A stretch of DNA of 22,149 nucleotides from Actinomycetota bacterium (GTDB lineage Bacteria; Actinomycetota; Thermoleophilia; Solirubrobacterales; Solirubrobacteraceae). Both the position numbers and the translations under genes were made by a program. The notes beneath the pieces were generated by a model. The model worked only from the letters and a program-made list of their open reading frames with translations. It had not been told where the DNA came from and searched no databases. Every line of letters begins with the position of its first letter. Position 1 is the first letter of the stretch. This document shows, one piece after another, positions 22,067-22,149 of the stretch. The stretch is taken from contig VAWY01000190.1 of assembly GCA_005888335.1 (NCBI GenBank), positions 1 to 22,149 of the forward strand, given 5' to 3'.

Positions 22067-22149
22067 GCGTCGTCGCCGCCGTCCCGCTCTCGCCGTACAA
22101 GGGTCTTGCGGCCTTCGAGGACTCCGACCTCGACGCGCTCCTCTTCTTC
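22063..22149 (+). CDS. N-terminus of a probable nSTAND1-type NTPase (cut by window end)
   Basis: Only about 29 residues are visible. GTG 22063 overlaps the stop of the BTAD-SIR2 gene by 4 bp, and the protein soon reads SPYKGLAAFEDSD followed by LDALLFF. This matches the hallmark PYKGLxxFEExDxxxFFGR opening of the nSTAND1 NTPase domain, which precedes the P-loop and is usually followed by WD40 or TPR repeats. The rest is outside the window, so domain content is unproven. The overlap makes translational coupling to the SIR2-bearing regulator very likely. Confidence 0.65.
   Translation, partial: MSVVAAVPLSPYKGLAAFEDSDLDALLFF

Overview
This is a GC-rich (roughly two-thirds G+C) bacterial chromosomal window with dense genes and frequent GTG starts. 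Several features suggest a deep-branching actinobacterium, plausibly class Thermoleophilia (Gaiellales/Solirubrobacterales-like). They are the actinobacterial order polA / rpsA / coaE, a four-domain S1 protein with an acidic tail, SARP-type (BTAD) regulators, and near-leaderless housekeeping genes. The taxonomic placement is inference; no rRNA or tRNA is present to test it.

Layout. (1) 1-5297, plus strand: a complete branched-chain amino-acid-type ABC importer in the order substrate-binding protein (N-terminus cut by the window edge), LivH, LivM, LivG, LivF. A perfect 13-bp hairpin separates the binding-protein gene from the permease/ATPase genes, which overlap or abut each other. (2) 5305-8277, minus strand: an operon-like run made of an M50-type membrane metalloprotease gene frameshifted inside its HEXXH motif, a small unknown protein, a LarA-like (DUF2088) protein lacking recognisable catalytic residues, and a small exported protein. 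(3) 8333-10921, plus: polA, ended by a perfect 15-bp hairpin. (4) 10973-15291, minus: ltrA-like membrane protein, VOC protein, PAPS-dependent sulfotransferase, unknown 144-residue protein, and an exported PD40/beta-propeller plus lectin-like protein whose gene is frameshifted. (5) 15414-17934, plus: rpsA, coaE, and a membrane-anchored lytic transglycosylase gene carrying an in-frame stop and a frameshift. (6) 17931-20339, minus: an exported M23-type peptidase and an exported N,N-dimethylformamidase-like protein. (7) 20441 to the right edge, plus: a SARP-type regulator (winged helix + BTAD) fused to a SIR2-like domain, overlapping by 4 bp the start of a protein that looks like an nSTAND1-type NTPase and is cut by the window end.

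The most interesting part is the right end. A transcription-factor module is fused to a SIR2-like (potential NAD-consuming) domain and translationally coupled to a probable STAND NTPase. Three heptameric direct repeats at exact 11-bp phasing, the geometry used by SARP regulators, lie just upstream in the divergent intergenic region. This could be a signalling or defence-type module in which the sensor, the regulator and the SIR2 domain are split across two coupled genes.

A second theme is gene breakage. Three genes (M50-like, PD40-lectin, lytic transglycosylase) carry small frame lesions, while the large housekeeping genes are intact. Either these accessory genes are decaying or the assembly has local indel errors; the sequence alone cannot decide. 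No tRNA, rRNA, CRISPR array or insertion sequence was recognised, and no gene-free stretch exceeds 300 bases.
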